From NCBI GenBank assembly GCA_013298215.1, contig JAAFKE010000007.1:1-64000 (forward strand): a stretch of 64,000 nucleotides of DNA, written 5' to 3'. This document shows, in pieces, positions 31,418 to 39,792 of this stretch; position 1 is the stretch's first letter; each line of letters begins with the position of its first letter. The notes under the pieces were generated by a model. It made no database searches. It had not been told where the DNA came from and saw nothing but the letters and a program-made list of their open reading frames with translations. Both the position numbers and the translations under genes were made by a program. This DNA is from Cytophagales bacterium (GTDB lineage Bacteria > Bacteroidota > Bacteroidia > Cytophagales > Spirosomataceae).

Positions 31418-32701
31418 TTAGTCGTTGGATAGCCTGGTCATCAGTATTTTGTCGATACGGCTCTTGTCCATGTCCACGATCTCAAATTCATAATCTTGCC
31501 AAACGAATTTTTCGCCCGTTTCGGGAATATCCTCAATAATGTGCATCGCAAAACCGCCGAGGGTGTCGAAGCCGACAAGGTCTTTTTTGTTTTCGGCAGT
31601 AATCTCGAAGTGGTTCAAGAAATCTTCGAAGGGCAACTGGGCATCAATGAGATAGCTACCGTCTTCGCGCTCAAAAATCTCAAAATCAAACTCATCCGTC
31701 ACCGACAAATCTCCCACCAGCGCGTCCAAAATGTCGTTTAGTGTGACAACCCCCAGCACCGCCCCGTACTCATCGACGATGGTGGCAAAGTGGATTCTTT
31801 TTTCCTGAAACTTCTCTAACGCTTGGTACGCTTTGTTGTTCTCGGCAATGTACAAAACATCGCGTTTATACTTTTCTAACTCGGTTAGTGCCACGTCGAG
31901 GTCTTCGCCGAGCATATCTTTTACGTAAATCAGCCCGATGATGTTGTCTAAGCCGTCTTTGCAGAGCGGGTACGTTGAGTGCTTGTGCTCAACGATCCGC
32001 TGCTTGTTTTCGGTCACTTCGTCGTCTAAATCCAAATAAACAACTTCTTGGCGGTTGGTCATCAAACTGGTAATACGCCGGTCGCCGAGGTGAAAAACGT
32101 TTTGAACAATCTCTTGCTCGATTTCCTCGATTGTTCCACCCGATTTACCCTCCTCCATCAAACTTTTTATTTCCTCGCCCGTCACCGAGTTGTCTTTTGG
32201 TTTGAGGCGCAGGGCCTTAATAATTACGTCGCTCGACGCGCCCAGCAACCAAATAAATGGCTGGGTAATTTTGGAGAGGATCGTCATTGGGGTAGCCATT
32301 ACTTTGGCTATGCCCTCGGGGTTGGACATTCCGATGCGTTTGGGGACCAGCTCGCCCAGTACCAGCGACAGGTAGCCAGTGAGCAGCACCACCAAGCCAA
32401 CCGCAACGGGGTGGCTGTAGGCTTTTACAAACTCAAATTGCTCGAGGAATGTCTGCACGGGCACCGTGATGCTGTCGCCAGAATAAATACCCAATAATAT
32501 ACCGATGAGCGTAATGCCGATCTGAACCGTAGAGAGTAGCCGAGTGGGGGTGCTTGAGAGATCGAGGGCGGCTTGGGCTTGGCGGTCGCCGTTGCGGGCG
32601 GCGGTTTCAAGTTTCGATTTTCGGGCCGACACCAGCGCGATCTCCGACATGGAGAAAACCCCGTTTAAAAGTACTAACAGTAAAATTATGATGATTTCCA
32701 C
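31418..32701 (-). CDS. CNNM/HlyC-CorC family membrane protein with CBS domains
   Basis: The start is GTG 32701. The 427-residue protein has a DUF21 (CNNM) membrane domain with about four helices (1-135; SMSEIALVSARKSKLE and GELVPKRIGMSNPEG are typical), a CBS pair (about 200-330, including IVDEYGAVLGVVTLNDILDALVG) and a C-terminal CorC_HlyC domain. Family members export or sense Mg2+/Co2+; they were once mis-named hemolysins. A TAATTTTG promoter box precedes it at 32728-32735. Confidence 0.92.
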   Translation of the reverse strand: MEIIIILLLVLLNGVFSMSEIALVSARKSKLETAARNGDRQAQAALDLSSTPTRLLSTVQIGITLIGILLGIYSGDSITVPVQTFLEQFEFVKAYSHPVAVGLVVLLTGYLSLVLGELVPKRIGMSNPEGIAKVMATPMTILSKITQPFIWLLGASSDVIIKALRLKPKDNSVTGEEIKSLMEEGKSGGTIEEIEQEIVQNVFHLGDRRITSLMTNRQEVVYLDLDDEVTENKQRIVEHKHSTYPLCKDGLDNIIGLIYVKDMLGEDLDVALTELEKYKRDVLYIAENNKAYQALEKFQEKRIHFATIVDEYGAVLGVVTLNDILDALVGDLSVTDEFDFEIFEREDGSYLIDAQLPFEDFLNHFEITAENKKDLVGFDTLGGFAMHIIEDIPETGEKFVWQDYEFEIVDMDKSRIDKILMTRLSND

Positions 32702-32727
32702 GAAGGAATAAACATTGGTTATGTGTG

Positions 32728-32735
32728 CAAAATTA
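32728..32735 (-). promoter_or_regulatory. -7 box for the CNNM/pyrE operon
   Basis: The minus strand reads TAATTTTG (TAnnTTTG match), placing the transcript start about 20 bases before the GTG at 32701. Confidence 0.5.
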
Positions 32736-32788
32736 GGAAAACTATTGCGATCAACGCATTATTACATCTTAAAATAAACGCTTTTCCG

Positions 32789-32796
32789 TAACTTTG
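32789..32796 (+). promoter_or_regulatory. -7 box for the Nudix/DUF983 operon
   Basis: TAACTTTG matches TAnnTTTG and puts the transcript start near 32803, about 29 bases before the ATG at 32832. Confidence 0.5.
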
Positions 32797-32831
32797 TCAA
32801 GTTTTGAGCCTCTTAAATTTACAAATACTGA

Positions 32832-33521
32832 ATGATTATATTTATCAACGACCGTCTGGTTCTGATTAGTCAAATGAAAAAGGCCCGAGACCTGTCGATA
32901 AATCCCCATTTTGACCATGTTATTGATGCCCGTTTGAGTTCTATCAAGCGTGCCGATTTTAGAGGACACCTACTGGTTTTGAACGCCACGGCCATCACTG
33001 CCGAAAAAATATTTCATTTCTTGAACAACACCAATTTTGAAGAACTGCAATCGCTGACGCTCCTGGCCAACGACGAAGCCGCCGTGGAGAGTCGGATAAA
33101 AAAAATGTATACCGTCGTGAAGGCGGCGGGTGGTGTGGTTCAGAAAAACGATTCTTTCCTGCTGATGTTGAGGCGCGGTAAGTGGGATTTGCCAAAGGGA
33201 AAGTTGGACGCTGGCGAGAAATCGAGAACGGCCGCCCTGCGCGAGGTGCAAGAAGAGACGGGCGTGAAGGCCGAACTGGGCGAGAAACTCTGCGTGACGT
33301 GGCACTCCTACACCATGAACAACAAAATGATTCTGAAACGAACAAAGTGGTACAGAATGACTTGCCTCGACGACACCCAGATGGTGCCCCAAGCCGAAGA
33401 AGATATAACCGCCCTGAACTGGCTCACCGAATCTGACGTTAGGAAAGCAATGGTGAACTCTTTTAGCTCGATCCGCTACGTGATCGACTGCTATTTTCGG
33501 AGGCAACCAGCCGTTCTCTAA
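32832..33521 (+). CDS. Nudix hydrolase with an N-terminal extension
   Basis: The 229-residue protein has a complete Nudix box (GKLDAGE then REVQEETG, residues 123-144), preceded by KWDLPK. The first 95 residues form a separate domain (IIFINDRLV, a 'PHFDHVIDARLSS' segment and a helical part) that is not part of the hydrolase core. Nudix enzymes cleave nucleoside diphosphates linked to other groups; the family member and substrate are not evident. The gene probably forms an operon with DUF983 downstream (13-base gap). Confidence 0.88.
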   Translation: MIIFINDRLVLISQMKKARDLSINPHFDHVIDARLSSIKRADFRGHLLVLNATAITAEKIFHFLNNTNFEELQSLTLLANDEAAVESRIKKMYTVVKAAGGVVQKNDSFLLMLRRGKWDLPKGKLDAGEKSRTAALREVQEETGVKAELGEKLCVTWHSYTMNNKMILKRTKWYRMTCLDDTQMVPQAEEDITALNWLTESDVRKAMVNSFSSIRYVIDCYFRRQPAVL

Positions 33522-33534
33522 AAACAAACCAGCT

Positions 33535-33909
33535 ATGCCTCTTTTAGACAGTTTAACCAGTGTGCGCAAAAACAAATGCCCGCGTTGCCACCAAGGGCAG
33601 TTTTTTGTGACCAATAACCACTATAATCTCAAGCACTTCGACGAAATGAACACCGCTTGCAGCCACTGCGGTGAGTCGTTTGTGCGCGAGCCAGGCTTCT
33701 ACATCGGAGCCATGTACATTAGCTACGCCATCTCGGTGGCCATAACCACCGTCGGTTTTTGGGGGCTGGTGGTTTATCTGGGCGTGAACCACTACCTGGT
33801 GCTGGGGTGTTTGATTTTTATTTTTGTGGCCAACTGGACGCTGTTTTTCCGCTTGGCGCGGCTGATCTGGATCAATATGTTTGTGAAATACGACCCTACC
33901 CAACGGTGA
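33535..33909 (+). CDS. DUF983 family membrane protein with two CxxC motifs
   Basis: The 124-residue protein has the DUF983 layout: an N-terminal zinc-ribbon-like CPRCHQG and CSHCGESF followed by two membrane helices (about 60-80 and 84-105). The function of DUF983 is unknown. It overlaps the convergent IscA-like gene by 14 bases. Confidence 0.85.
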   Translation: MPLLDSLTSVRKNKCPRCHQGQFFVTNNHYNLKHFDEMNTACSHCGESFVREPGFYIGAMYISYAISVAITTVGFWGLVVYLGVNHYLVLGCLIFIFVANWTLFFRLARLIWINMFVKYDPTQR

Positions 33910-34183
33910 AACCACTGCCGTCTGGACCGTCTTGGTGGCCAACTTCTACCCCCAACACATACATGAGGTGGCGGCGGTCGATCAGTACCTTTACGCCCGC
34001 TACCTGGTAAAGTTGGTCAAAACTACTGGGTTCGTCGAAACCCAGCAGCAGCGTGGCTCCGCAACCGCCGCCTTTCACGCCCACCCGCAGGCCGTAGGAG
34101 TCGGGTATTTTGTTGGCACGCAGGGTGTCTTCGATGGCCGCCTTGGCCGCCTCAGTTATTTTTATGGGTTCTTCTACTTGCAT
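33896..34183 (-). CDS. IscA/HesB-like Fe-S assembly protein lacking the C-terminal CGC motif
   Basis: The 95-residue protein has the HesB/IscA core (ITEAAKAAIEDTL, GLRVGVKGGGCGATLLLGFD with the first conserved Cys, and GVKVLIDRRHLMYVLGVEV). It stops after GSGFTVG, exactly where family members continue into NPN...CGCG, so the two clustered cysteines that complete the Fe-S or iron site are absent. It may be a divergent member or a truncated one. The lost tail would overlap the end of the convergent DUF983 gene. A TAACTTTG promoter box precedes it. Confidence 0.75.
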   Translation of the reverse strand: MQVEEPIKITEAAKAAIEDTLRANKIPDSYGLRVGVKGGGCGATLLLGFDEPSSFDQLYQVAGVKVLIDRRHLMYVLGVEVGHQDGPDGSGFTVG

Positions 34184-34205
34184 TTCTAAACATTGTATTT
34201 GTTCG

Positions 34206-34213
34206 CAAAGTTA
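34206..34213 (-). promoter_or_regulatory. -7 box for the IscA-like gene
   Basis: The minus strand reads TAACTTTG, a TAnnTTTG match, about 20 bases before the ATG at 34183. Confidence 0.5.
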
Positions 34214-34272
34214 AGCACCCAAACGGATTTCTTTTGTGTTTCATCGCCCTCAAACCACCCATATACCCGCCA

Positions 34273-34818
34273 ATGACACCACTCAAAGGAAAGTTGCTAA
34301 TTGCCGAACCATTTCTGAACGACCCAAACTTTGATAGGAGCGTGGTTTTTTTGTGCCAGCACAACGCCAACGGTTCGCTGGGGTTTGTGTTCAACCAGGC
34401 CACAACGCTGACACTCAGCGACGTGATCGAGGATACTTATTCTGAGTTGCCCCTCCACACGGGTGGCCCAGTAGAGCCCAATACGCTGCATTTTATCCAT
34501 AGATTAGGCACCGAAATAGACGAGTCGGTGCTGGTGGGCAACGGAATTTACTGGAGCGGTAATTTTGAGCAACTTAAAACGTTATTGAACACGGGGCGGC
34601 TCACGGCGCAGGATATTCGTTTTTTTGTGGGGTATTCGGGTTGGGCGGCGGGGCAGTTGCTGCGCGAAATGCAACAGAAAACTTGGATAGTGGCCGACGC
34701 CGACGCGCCACTGCTCTTCGACACGCCCACGCCAGCGCTGTGGCGCGAGGTGCTCAAAAGAAAAGGCGGCGAATACCGCTCCAAGGCCCATTACCCAACC
34801 GACCCGCGTTTGAATTGA
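34273..34818 (+). CDS. YqgE/AlgH family protein (DUF179)
   Basis: The start chosen is ATG 34273, giving 181 residues that begin MTPLKGKLLIAEPFLND, as in other members; the longer frame begins with atypical sequence. The conserved blocks FLCQHNANGSLGFVFN, TGGPVEPN, RFFVGYSGWAAGQL and TWIVADAD are all present. AlgH-type proteins have been implicated in alginate regulation and in ribosome-linked or redox functions, but the mechanism is unsettled. It is a stand-alone gene in the window. Confidence 0.92.
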   Translation: MTPLKGKLLIAEPFLNDPNFDRSVVFLCQHNANGSLGFVFNQATTLTLSDVIEDTYSELPLHTGGPVEPNTLHFIHRLGTEIDESVLVGNGIYWSGNFEQLKTLLNTGRLTAQDIRFFVGYSGWAAGQLLREMQQKTWIVADADAPLLFDTPTPALWREVLKRKGGEYRSKAHYPTDPRLN

Positions 34819-34911
34819 ATCGAAATTGTGTGATTAACGCCCCAAAAATTGCCCGTTTCACCGAATGTTCGTTACTTTGTGTTCGTTTAGGGGGCAAAAC
34901 ACCCAAAAAAT

Positions 34912-35529
34912 ATGATCCAAATACAAATCCCAACCCGCTTTTCCCGACTATTAATACTTTTGGTGTTTACGTGTGTGGTTCTGTTGCAGCCCACGCGGTC
35001 GTCGTGCCAGGTGTTGTACCGCCCCAATTTTTTTGGCCTTAAAGCAGGTACAAATACCGCCAAAACGGTGGTGAACGGCAGCGATTTGTTTATTAGCAAA
35101 TACAATACGGGTTTTCATTTGGGGGGCTTCTACCACGCGCGGTTTGGTAAGTTTGTGGTTCAGCCCGAGATTTTGTACCAGGTCAAGGGAGGTACTTTCA
35201 GAAATGCGGACGTGCTAATCCGCAACAATTACAACTACATTACTGTACCAATTATCGTGGGGTACGTTGTCACGGAGGGACTTACTGTGGAGGCAGGCGC
35301 GGAGTGGAGCCGCGCCCTGAACGGCGTAAAAACTATTGGGCCAGAGATAAATCGCGACTTCGGCATTACGGCTGGCTTGCGGTTCGATCTGCTCGATGCC
35401 GCCGATAAGTTTAGCCTAAACCTGCGCTACAACTACGGAACGGCGGATATTTCGGCCATACCAGGCATCCAAAAATACAACCGCGCCATCCAGTTCTCGG
35501 TCATTTATAATTTTTACAAAGAGAAATAA
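34912..35529 (+). CDS. Outer-membrane beta-barrel protein (porin-like, PF13568 type)
   Basis: The 205-residue product has a signal peptide (to about residue 32) and eight or so amphipathic strands, with motifs typical of small Bacteroidota barrels: FGLKAGTNTA, GFHLGGFYHARFGKFVVQPE and ILYQVKGG, then VEAGAEWSRAL and a final strand AIQFSVIYNFYKE ending in an aromatic-rich C-terminus. It probably sits in the outer membrane; its cargo is unknown. It precedes a LolA-like gene by 28 bases. Confidence 0.8.
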   Translation: MIQIQIPTRFSRLLILLVFTCVVLLQPTRSSCQVLYRPNFFGLKAGTNTAKTVVNGSDLFISKYNTGFHLGGFYHARFGKFVVQPEILYQVKGGTFRNADVLIRNNYNYITVPIIVGYVVTEGLTVEAGAEWSRALNGVKTIGPEINRDFGITAGLRFDLLDAADKFSLNLRYNYGTADISAIPGIQKYNRAIQFSVIYNFYKEK

Positions 35530-35557
35530 TACCCAATCCTAACCTCAATTCAACGCA

Positions 35558-36190
35558 ATGAAGTCGCTACTGGTAGTTTTATTTTTGTCGCTCAATGTTG
35601 CTGCCGCCCAAACCGACAAGCGGGCGGGGGCTATTTTAGATGCCATGAGCAACAAATTCAAGACCATGACCTCGTTTCGGGTGGCTTTCACGTACCTGAC
35701 CGAAGGAGCTGGCCCCCGCGAAACCCTCAAAGGCGATGCCACCATAAAAGGGACAAAGTTCAGGTTGAAAATGGCGGGGCAGGAGATTTTTAACGACGGC
35801 AAAATACAGACAACCTACATCAAAGAATCGAACGAGGCCAACATCTCGGAGTTCGACCCTATGGATGCCGCCGAGCTAAACCCGACCAAAATTTATACCA
35901 TCTACAAAAAAGGCTACAAGTACGTTTTCATTGAAGAGGTGAAAGAAAACGGCGCGGTTTATGAGGTCATCGAGTTGTCGCCCGACAACAAGGCCAGCAA
36001 GGTGTCTAAGGTGCAGGTGAAGGTGAACAAAGCCGATAAGTCGGTGAAAAGTTGGAGAGTGACCCAAAAAAATGGCCAAAAATTGGTTTTTCGGGTCGAT
36101 AAAATAACCCCCAATCTGCGGGTGGAGGACAAGTTTTTTGTGTTCGATGCCAAGCAATATCCTGGCGTCGAAACAATCGACCTCCGCTAA
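35558..36190 (+). CDS. LolA-like outer-membrane lipoprotein carrier family protein
   Basis: The 210-residue product has a signal peptide (MKSLLVVLFLSLNVAAAQ) and a LolA/DUF4292-type fold: an N-terminal helix (DKRAGAILDAMSNKFKTMTS), then long alternating beta strands (FRLKMAGQEIFNDGKIQTTY, then EVIELSPDN). LolA proteins carry lipoproteins across the periplasm. A conserved Arg/hydrophobic lining could not be checked, so it may be a paralogue with another cargo. It is followed by a glycosyltransferase gene after two bases. Confidence 0.78.
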   Translation: MKSLLVVLFLSLNVAAAQTDKRAGAILDAMSNKFKTMTSFRVAFTYLTEGAGPRETLKGDATIKGTKFRLKMAGQEIFNDGKIQTTYIKESNEANISEFDPMDAAELNPTKIYTIYKKGYKYVFIEEVKENGAVYEVIELSPDNKASKVSKVQVKVNKADKSVKSWRVTQKNGQKLVFRVDKITPNLRVEDKFFVFDAKQYPGVETIDLR

Positions 36191-36192
36191 TT

Positions 36193-37311
36193 GTGCTGGT
36201 AGCTGTTGTTTTTTGGCTGTTTGTTGCGGCGGCCGCCGTTCAGTTTTTCTTTTTGGTGTACGTTTTTCCGCGTCTAACGTTCCACCGTGCTGATGCTGCC
36301 CCCAACACCGACCTGCAACCTGTTTCGGTACTGGTGGCCGCCCACAACGAGCTGCCTAATCTGCGAGAGCTACTGCCGTTGCTCCAAAATCAAAACTATC
36401 CCGACTTTGAGGTCATCGTGCTCGACGACCGCTCCAACGATGGCACCAACGGCTTCGCACGGGACTGTATCGCCGCTTTCGACCGCGTTAGGTTCGTACA
36501 CATCAAGGAAACATACTCCCACATTACTCCCAAAAAATATGCCATCACGGTGGGGGTGAAACAAGCCAAACACAACATAATACTGCTCACCGATGCCGAC
36601 TGCCGCCCAGAATCCGACGGCTGGATCGGTAGAATGGTGGCCCAACTCCCCGCCGACAAGGAAATTGTGTTGGGGTTTTCGCCCTACGAGGCCAGGCCTG
36701 GGTTTTTGAACAGTTTTGTGCGCTACGAGACCTTCTACACTGCTTTGCAGTACTTTTCGTTGGCCCTGGCGGGCAGCCCGTACATGGGCGTGGGGCGTAA
36801 TTTGTTGTACCGAAAATCGATTTTTCTAAAAAATAGGGGCTTTTTCTCGCACATAAACGTAGTGGGCGGCGACGACGACCTGCTCATGAACGAGATAGCC
36901 ACGGCGGCCAACACCGCCGTTTGTGTGCACCCAGATGCTTTCGTGGGGTCGTCTCCGAAAGAGACCTGGGGGGCGTGGTTTACCCAAAAGAAAAGACACC
37001 TCTCAGTGGGTAAATACTACAAAACACGGCACAAGGTTGTTTTAGGTTTGTTGAGTGGCTCGCAGGTTTTAACGTGGGCATTGGGCGTTTTTTTGCTCAC
37101 CCAGCCAGCACCCACGCGGGCGGTGGTGGGGGCATTGCTGGGCGGGAGGCTGCTGGTTTTGTGGCTCGTGCACGCGCTGGCCAACCGAAAACTGGGAAGC
37201 CGCGCAGATTGGTACACGCTTCCTTTTTATGATTTTTTGACGGTCTTTTACGTCGGATTCATGGCTATAACCAGCTTTTTGAACCGCAAGAACCGCGTAA
37301 CCTGGAAGTGA
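36193..37311 (+). CDS. Membrane-anchored family 2 glycosyltransferase
   Basis: The start is GTG 36193, two bases after the previous stop. The 372-residue protein has an N-terminal helix, a GT-A domain (VSVLVAAHNELPNLRELLPL, VLDDRSNDGTN, and the acidic LLTDADCRPES) and a QKKRHLSVGKYY segment resembling the (Q/R)xxRW-type motif of processive or lipid-linked GT2 enzymes. Two to three C-terminal helices follow. The acceptor is unknown. It converges on the cytochrome gene with a three-base gap. Confidence 0.88.
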   Translation: MLVAVVFWLFVAAAAVQFFFLVYVFPRLTFHRADAAPNTDLQPVSVLVAAHNELPNLRELLPLLQNQNYPDFEVIVLDDRSNDGTNGFARDCIAAFDRVRFVHIKETYSHITPKKYAITVGVKQAKHNIILLTDADCRPESDGWIGRMVAQLPADKEIVLGFSPYEARPGFLNSFVRYETFYTALQYFSLALAGSPYMGVGRNLLYRKSIFLKNRGFFSHINVVGGDDDLLMNEIATAANTAVCVHPDAFVGSSPKETWGAWFTQKKRHLSVGKYYKTRHKVVLGLLSGSQVLTWALGVFLLTQPAPTRAVVGALLGGRLLVLWLVHALANRKLGSRADWYTLPFYDFLTVFYVGFMAITSFLNRKNRVTWK

Positions 37312-37314
37312 TTT

Positions 37315-37713
37315 TTACTCGGGTTTGATGTCTGCGACCATTTTTTCGGTCATCATTTTGGGGTTGCTATTGCCCCAGGCGTTCAAAATGTAATTCATCA
37401 CGTCGGCGGTTTCTGCGTCGGTCAGGCCCGCCTCGGGCATCATAGAGTCGTACTTTGTTCCGTTCACGGTTATTGCTCCCATCAGGCCGTATTTGATGGC
37501 GCGGACGGCCTTGGCGGGTGTTTTTACCAAATAATCTGACTTTGCCAGCGGTGGAAACGCCCCCGCCATGCCCTGCCCCTGGGCCAAATGGCAGCTTGCG
37601 CAGTTGTTGGTATAAATAATCTGGCCGCGTATTTTGCTTTTTTCAAAATCCGAATCGGACGTACCCAAAATCGAAACGAGCGAGAATAGACTAAGGAGCG
37701 TTATTTTGAACAT
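37315..37713 (-). CDS. Monohaem c-type cytochrome
   Basis: The 132-residue protein has a signal peptide and one CASCH haem-binding motif (Cys38, Cys41, His42). Met91 or Met92 in YDSMMPEAG is the likely sixth ligand. This is the small class I cytochrome c fold, acting in the periplasm as an electron carrier. The next gene to the right on the same strand encodes a PQQ-dependent sugar dehydrogenase, a natural electron donor for such a cytochrome, although the 154-base gap leaves co-transcription unproven. Confidence 0.9.
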   Translation of the reverse strand: MFKITLLSLFSLVSILGTSDSDFEKSKIRGQIIYTNNCASCHLAQGQGMAGAFPPLAKSDYLVKTPAKAVRAIKYGLMGAITVNGTKYDSMMPEAGLTDAETADVMNYILNAWGNSNPKMMTEKMVADIKPE

Positions 37714-37867
37714 ATCTGGTGCAAGTAGGGAATTATGAATTACAAATGATGAATTGAAAATGTATAACTTACTGTGAGTAGTTTGAAATCAAAAATCCAT
37801 CATCTTATTCTGATTGATTCGCTTATTTGATTTTTAGCGTTTTATGTACTCGCTGCCCGCCGCTTGT

Positions 37868-39028
37868 TTACTGGGGGCTCACGCGCAACACTTTGCCGTT
37901 TTCTACCACCACGTAGATGTTTCCGTCGGGGCCTTCGCGCACGTCGCGCACGCGGCCGATGTTCTCTAAAATTGTTTCTTGGCTCACCAATTTGTTATTT
38001 TTGATGATGCACCGCTTCAGATAATTAAATTTCAACGACCCCACCAGCAGATTGCCCGACCAATCTTTAAAGGCCGATTTTGACGAAATGAAGGTCATTC
38101 CGCAGGGGGCAATCGACGGTTTGTAGTACAGCACGGGTTGTTCCATGCCCGCCTTGGCGGTGTCGGTGCTGATAACCGAATTGTCGTAGCCGATGCCAAA
38201 AGTAATAACTGGCCACCCGTAATTGTTGCCTCGCTTCACCAAATTGACCTCGTCGCCGCCTTGCGGGCCGTGTTCGTGTTCCCAAACGTCGCCAGTTTCG
38301 GGGTTTAGCACCAATCCCTGCGGGTTTCGGTGGCCATACGAAAAAATCTCGGGCATGGCGCCAGCCTGTCCCACAAAGGGGTTGTCTTTTGGCACACTGC
38401 CGTCGTCGTTCAGGCGCAGTACTTTTCCACGGTGGTTGGTCAATTTTTGGGCTTCGTCTTGGCCACCTCGGTCGCCGATGGTCAGGTACATAAACCCTTT
38501 TTTGTCAAATATAATGCGCCCGCCAAAGTGGTGGCTGGTTTCTACGTTGGGCTTACCCTTGAACAACAACTGCTGGTCGGTTAGGGCCATGCCGTTGAGC
38601 TTGGCGCGCATGAAACCAGTGTTTGCGCCAGCGCCTTCCTCGCCAGCTTTTGCGGGCGACGAAAACGAAAGGTATATCCAACCATTTTGGGCGTAGTTGG
38701 GGTGGAGGGTCACGTCCAAGAGGCCACCCTGCCCCTTAAATACGACTTCTGGTAGTCCTTTGATGGGTTCGGGGTTTAGTATGCCGCCCTCAACGAGCCG
38801 CAACTGGCCGCCACGTTCGGTCACGAGCATATTTCCGTTTGGCAAAAAAGCAACCGCCCACGGCGATTTGAGGCCCTGAACGGCGGTTTCGACTTTTAGA
38901 TTGGTTTTGCCCTGCAACGGTGCACCGTCGGTGGTGGTGGAGTCGGCGCAGTAGCTCATCAAAAAGCCCGAAGCCGCCACAAAGCCAACAGAAGCGATAA
39001 GTCTGATAATTTTTGAGTGGGTACGCAT
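37868..39028 (-). CDS. PQQ-dependent soluble aldose sugar dehydrogenase
   Basis: The 386-residue product has a lipoprotein-like signal (SGFLMSYCADS) and a six-bladed propeller of the GSDH family (Yli/PF07995): LKSPWAVAFLPNGNMLVTER, GQGGLLDVTLHPNY, FGGRIIFDKKGFMYLTIGDR, RNPQGLVLNPETGDVWEHEHGPQGGDEVN and a basic, conserved RVRDVREGPDGNIYV. The PQQ- and calcium-binding residues are present as far as can be seen. It oxidises aldose sugars in the periplasm, probably passing electrons to the cytochrome encoded next door. Confidence 0.92.
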   Translation of the reverse strand: MRTHSKIIRLIASVGFVAASGFLMSYCADSTTTDGAPLQGKTNLKVETAVQGLKSPWAVAFLPNGNMLVTERGGQLRLVEGGILNPEPIKGLPEVVFKGQGGLLDVTLHPNYAQNGWIYLSFSSPAKAGEEGAGANTGFMRAKLNGMALTDQQLLFKGKPNVETSHHFGGRIIFDKKGFMYLTIGDRGGQDEAQKLTNHRGKVLRLNDDGSVPKDNPFVGQAGAMPEIFSYGHRNPQGLVLNPETGDVWEHEHGPQGGDEVNLVKRGNNYGWPVITFGIGYDNSVISTDTAKAGMEQPVLYYKPSIAPCGMTFISSKSAFKDWSGNLLVGSLKFNYLKRCIIKNNKLVSQETILENIGRVRDVREGPDGNIYVVVENGKVLRVSPQ

Positions 39029-39232
39029 GGTGTGTAATAATGTTGAATTTTGAGTGATAGAATGGTGGAATAAGTGACGGGGCTCTCGACCTCAATTAAA
39101 TATTTACCATAAAAAATGTAGATTATTTAATTGCAATTATCGGTATTTTAAGTTGTGATATGAGAAGTGCATTACCTTGAAAACGAGTATTGGGCCTAAA
39201 AACGTTCCAAATGGGTTTCCAGCGGAACTCAT

Positions 39233-39270
39233 TTCAACAACGTAATGCCAAAAACTTATATTGTTGAAAA
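39233..39270. repeat. Inverted repeat before the LEA-like gene
   Basis: TTTCAACAA (39233-39241) and TTGTTGAAA (39262-39270) are perfect nine-base arms separated by 20 bases. It lies about 70 bases upstream of the -7 box of the LEA-like gene and may be an operator; no T tract follows. Confidence 0.45.
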
Positions 39271-39338
39271 TGTGGGGATTGACTGTTAAATAACCGCATA
39301 TTTTGCGGTTCGGAAACGTCAATGTGGGTAGAATATAG

Positions 39339-39346
39339 TAAATTTG
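39339..39346 (+). promoter_or_regulatory. -7 box of the LEA-like gene
   Basis: TAAATTTG matches TAnnTTTG and lies 34 bases before the ATG at 39381. Confidence 0.5.
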
Positions 39347-39380
39347 GGCAGTTTTAAACCAAAAAAAAGAAAATAACCCG

Positions 39381-39719
39381 ATGGAAGATCAACTAAAAAG
39401 TGCGGTCGAGCAGGCCAAAGCGAAGGCGCAAGAACTGGCAGGCGAAGCACAGGGCAAATTTGAAGACCTCAAAGGCGATATTACTGAGCGTTTGCAGGAG
39501 GTGGACGTAGAAGATTTGAAGGCTCAGGCAATGGCCAAAGCCGAGGAACTAAAAGGCGAGGCAACCGAAGCCTATGCCGATGCCAAAGTGAAGGCCGGGG
39601 AACTTGCGGCTGAGGCGCAGGAAAAATTTGAAGACCTTAAAGCAGATGCCCAGGGAGCGCTCGACAAAGCTACTGGTTTTATTACAGGCTTATTTGGGGG
39701 TGACGACGAAAAAAAATAG
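39381..39719 (+). CDS. LEA/apolipoprotein-like alanine-rich helical protein
   Basis: The 112-residue product is almost entirely amphipathic helix with 11-mer-like repeats: AKAQELAGEAQGKFEDLKGD recurs as AGELAAEAQEKFEDLKAD, with DVEDLKAQAMAKAEELKGEA between. This is the pattern of late-embryogenesis-abundant and similar stress or desiccation proteins that are disordered until bound to membranes or surfaces. No signal peptide is seen, so it should be cytoplasmic. A strong stand-alone promoter box and its own terminator make it monocistronic. Confidence 0.75.
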   Translation: MEDQLKSAVEQAKAKAQELAGEAQGKFEDLKGDITERLQEVDVEDLKAQAMAKAEELKGEATEAYADAKVKAGELAAEAQEKFEDLKADAQGALDKATGFITGLFGGDDEKK

Positions 39720-39751
39720 TTAGCCATACAACGTATTTGGCGTTGTGAGAG

Positions 39752-39792
39752 GTGCCAGCCCTGCTACGCGGTAGTGGGCTGGCACTTTTTTT
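39752..39792 (+). terminator. Intrinsic terminator of the LEA-like gene
   Basis: GTGCCAGCCC (39752-39761) and GGGCTGGCAC (39776-39785) form a perfect ten-base stem with a 14-base loop, followed by T7 (39786-39792). It begins 32 bases after the stop codon and its T tract touches the stop codon of the convergent inositol monophosphatase gene. Confidence 0.9.

Larger units (their letters stand above)
39029..39380. other. AT-rich intergenic region
   Basis: No gene is supported. It holds an inverted repeat (39233-39270) and a -7 box (39339-39346), both listed separately. The remainder shows no clear structure. Confidence 0.4.
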
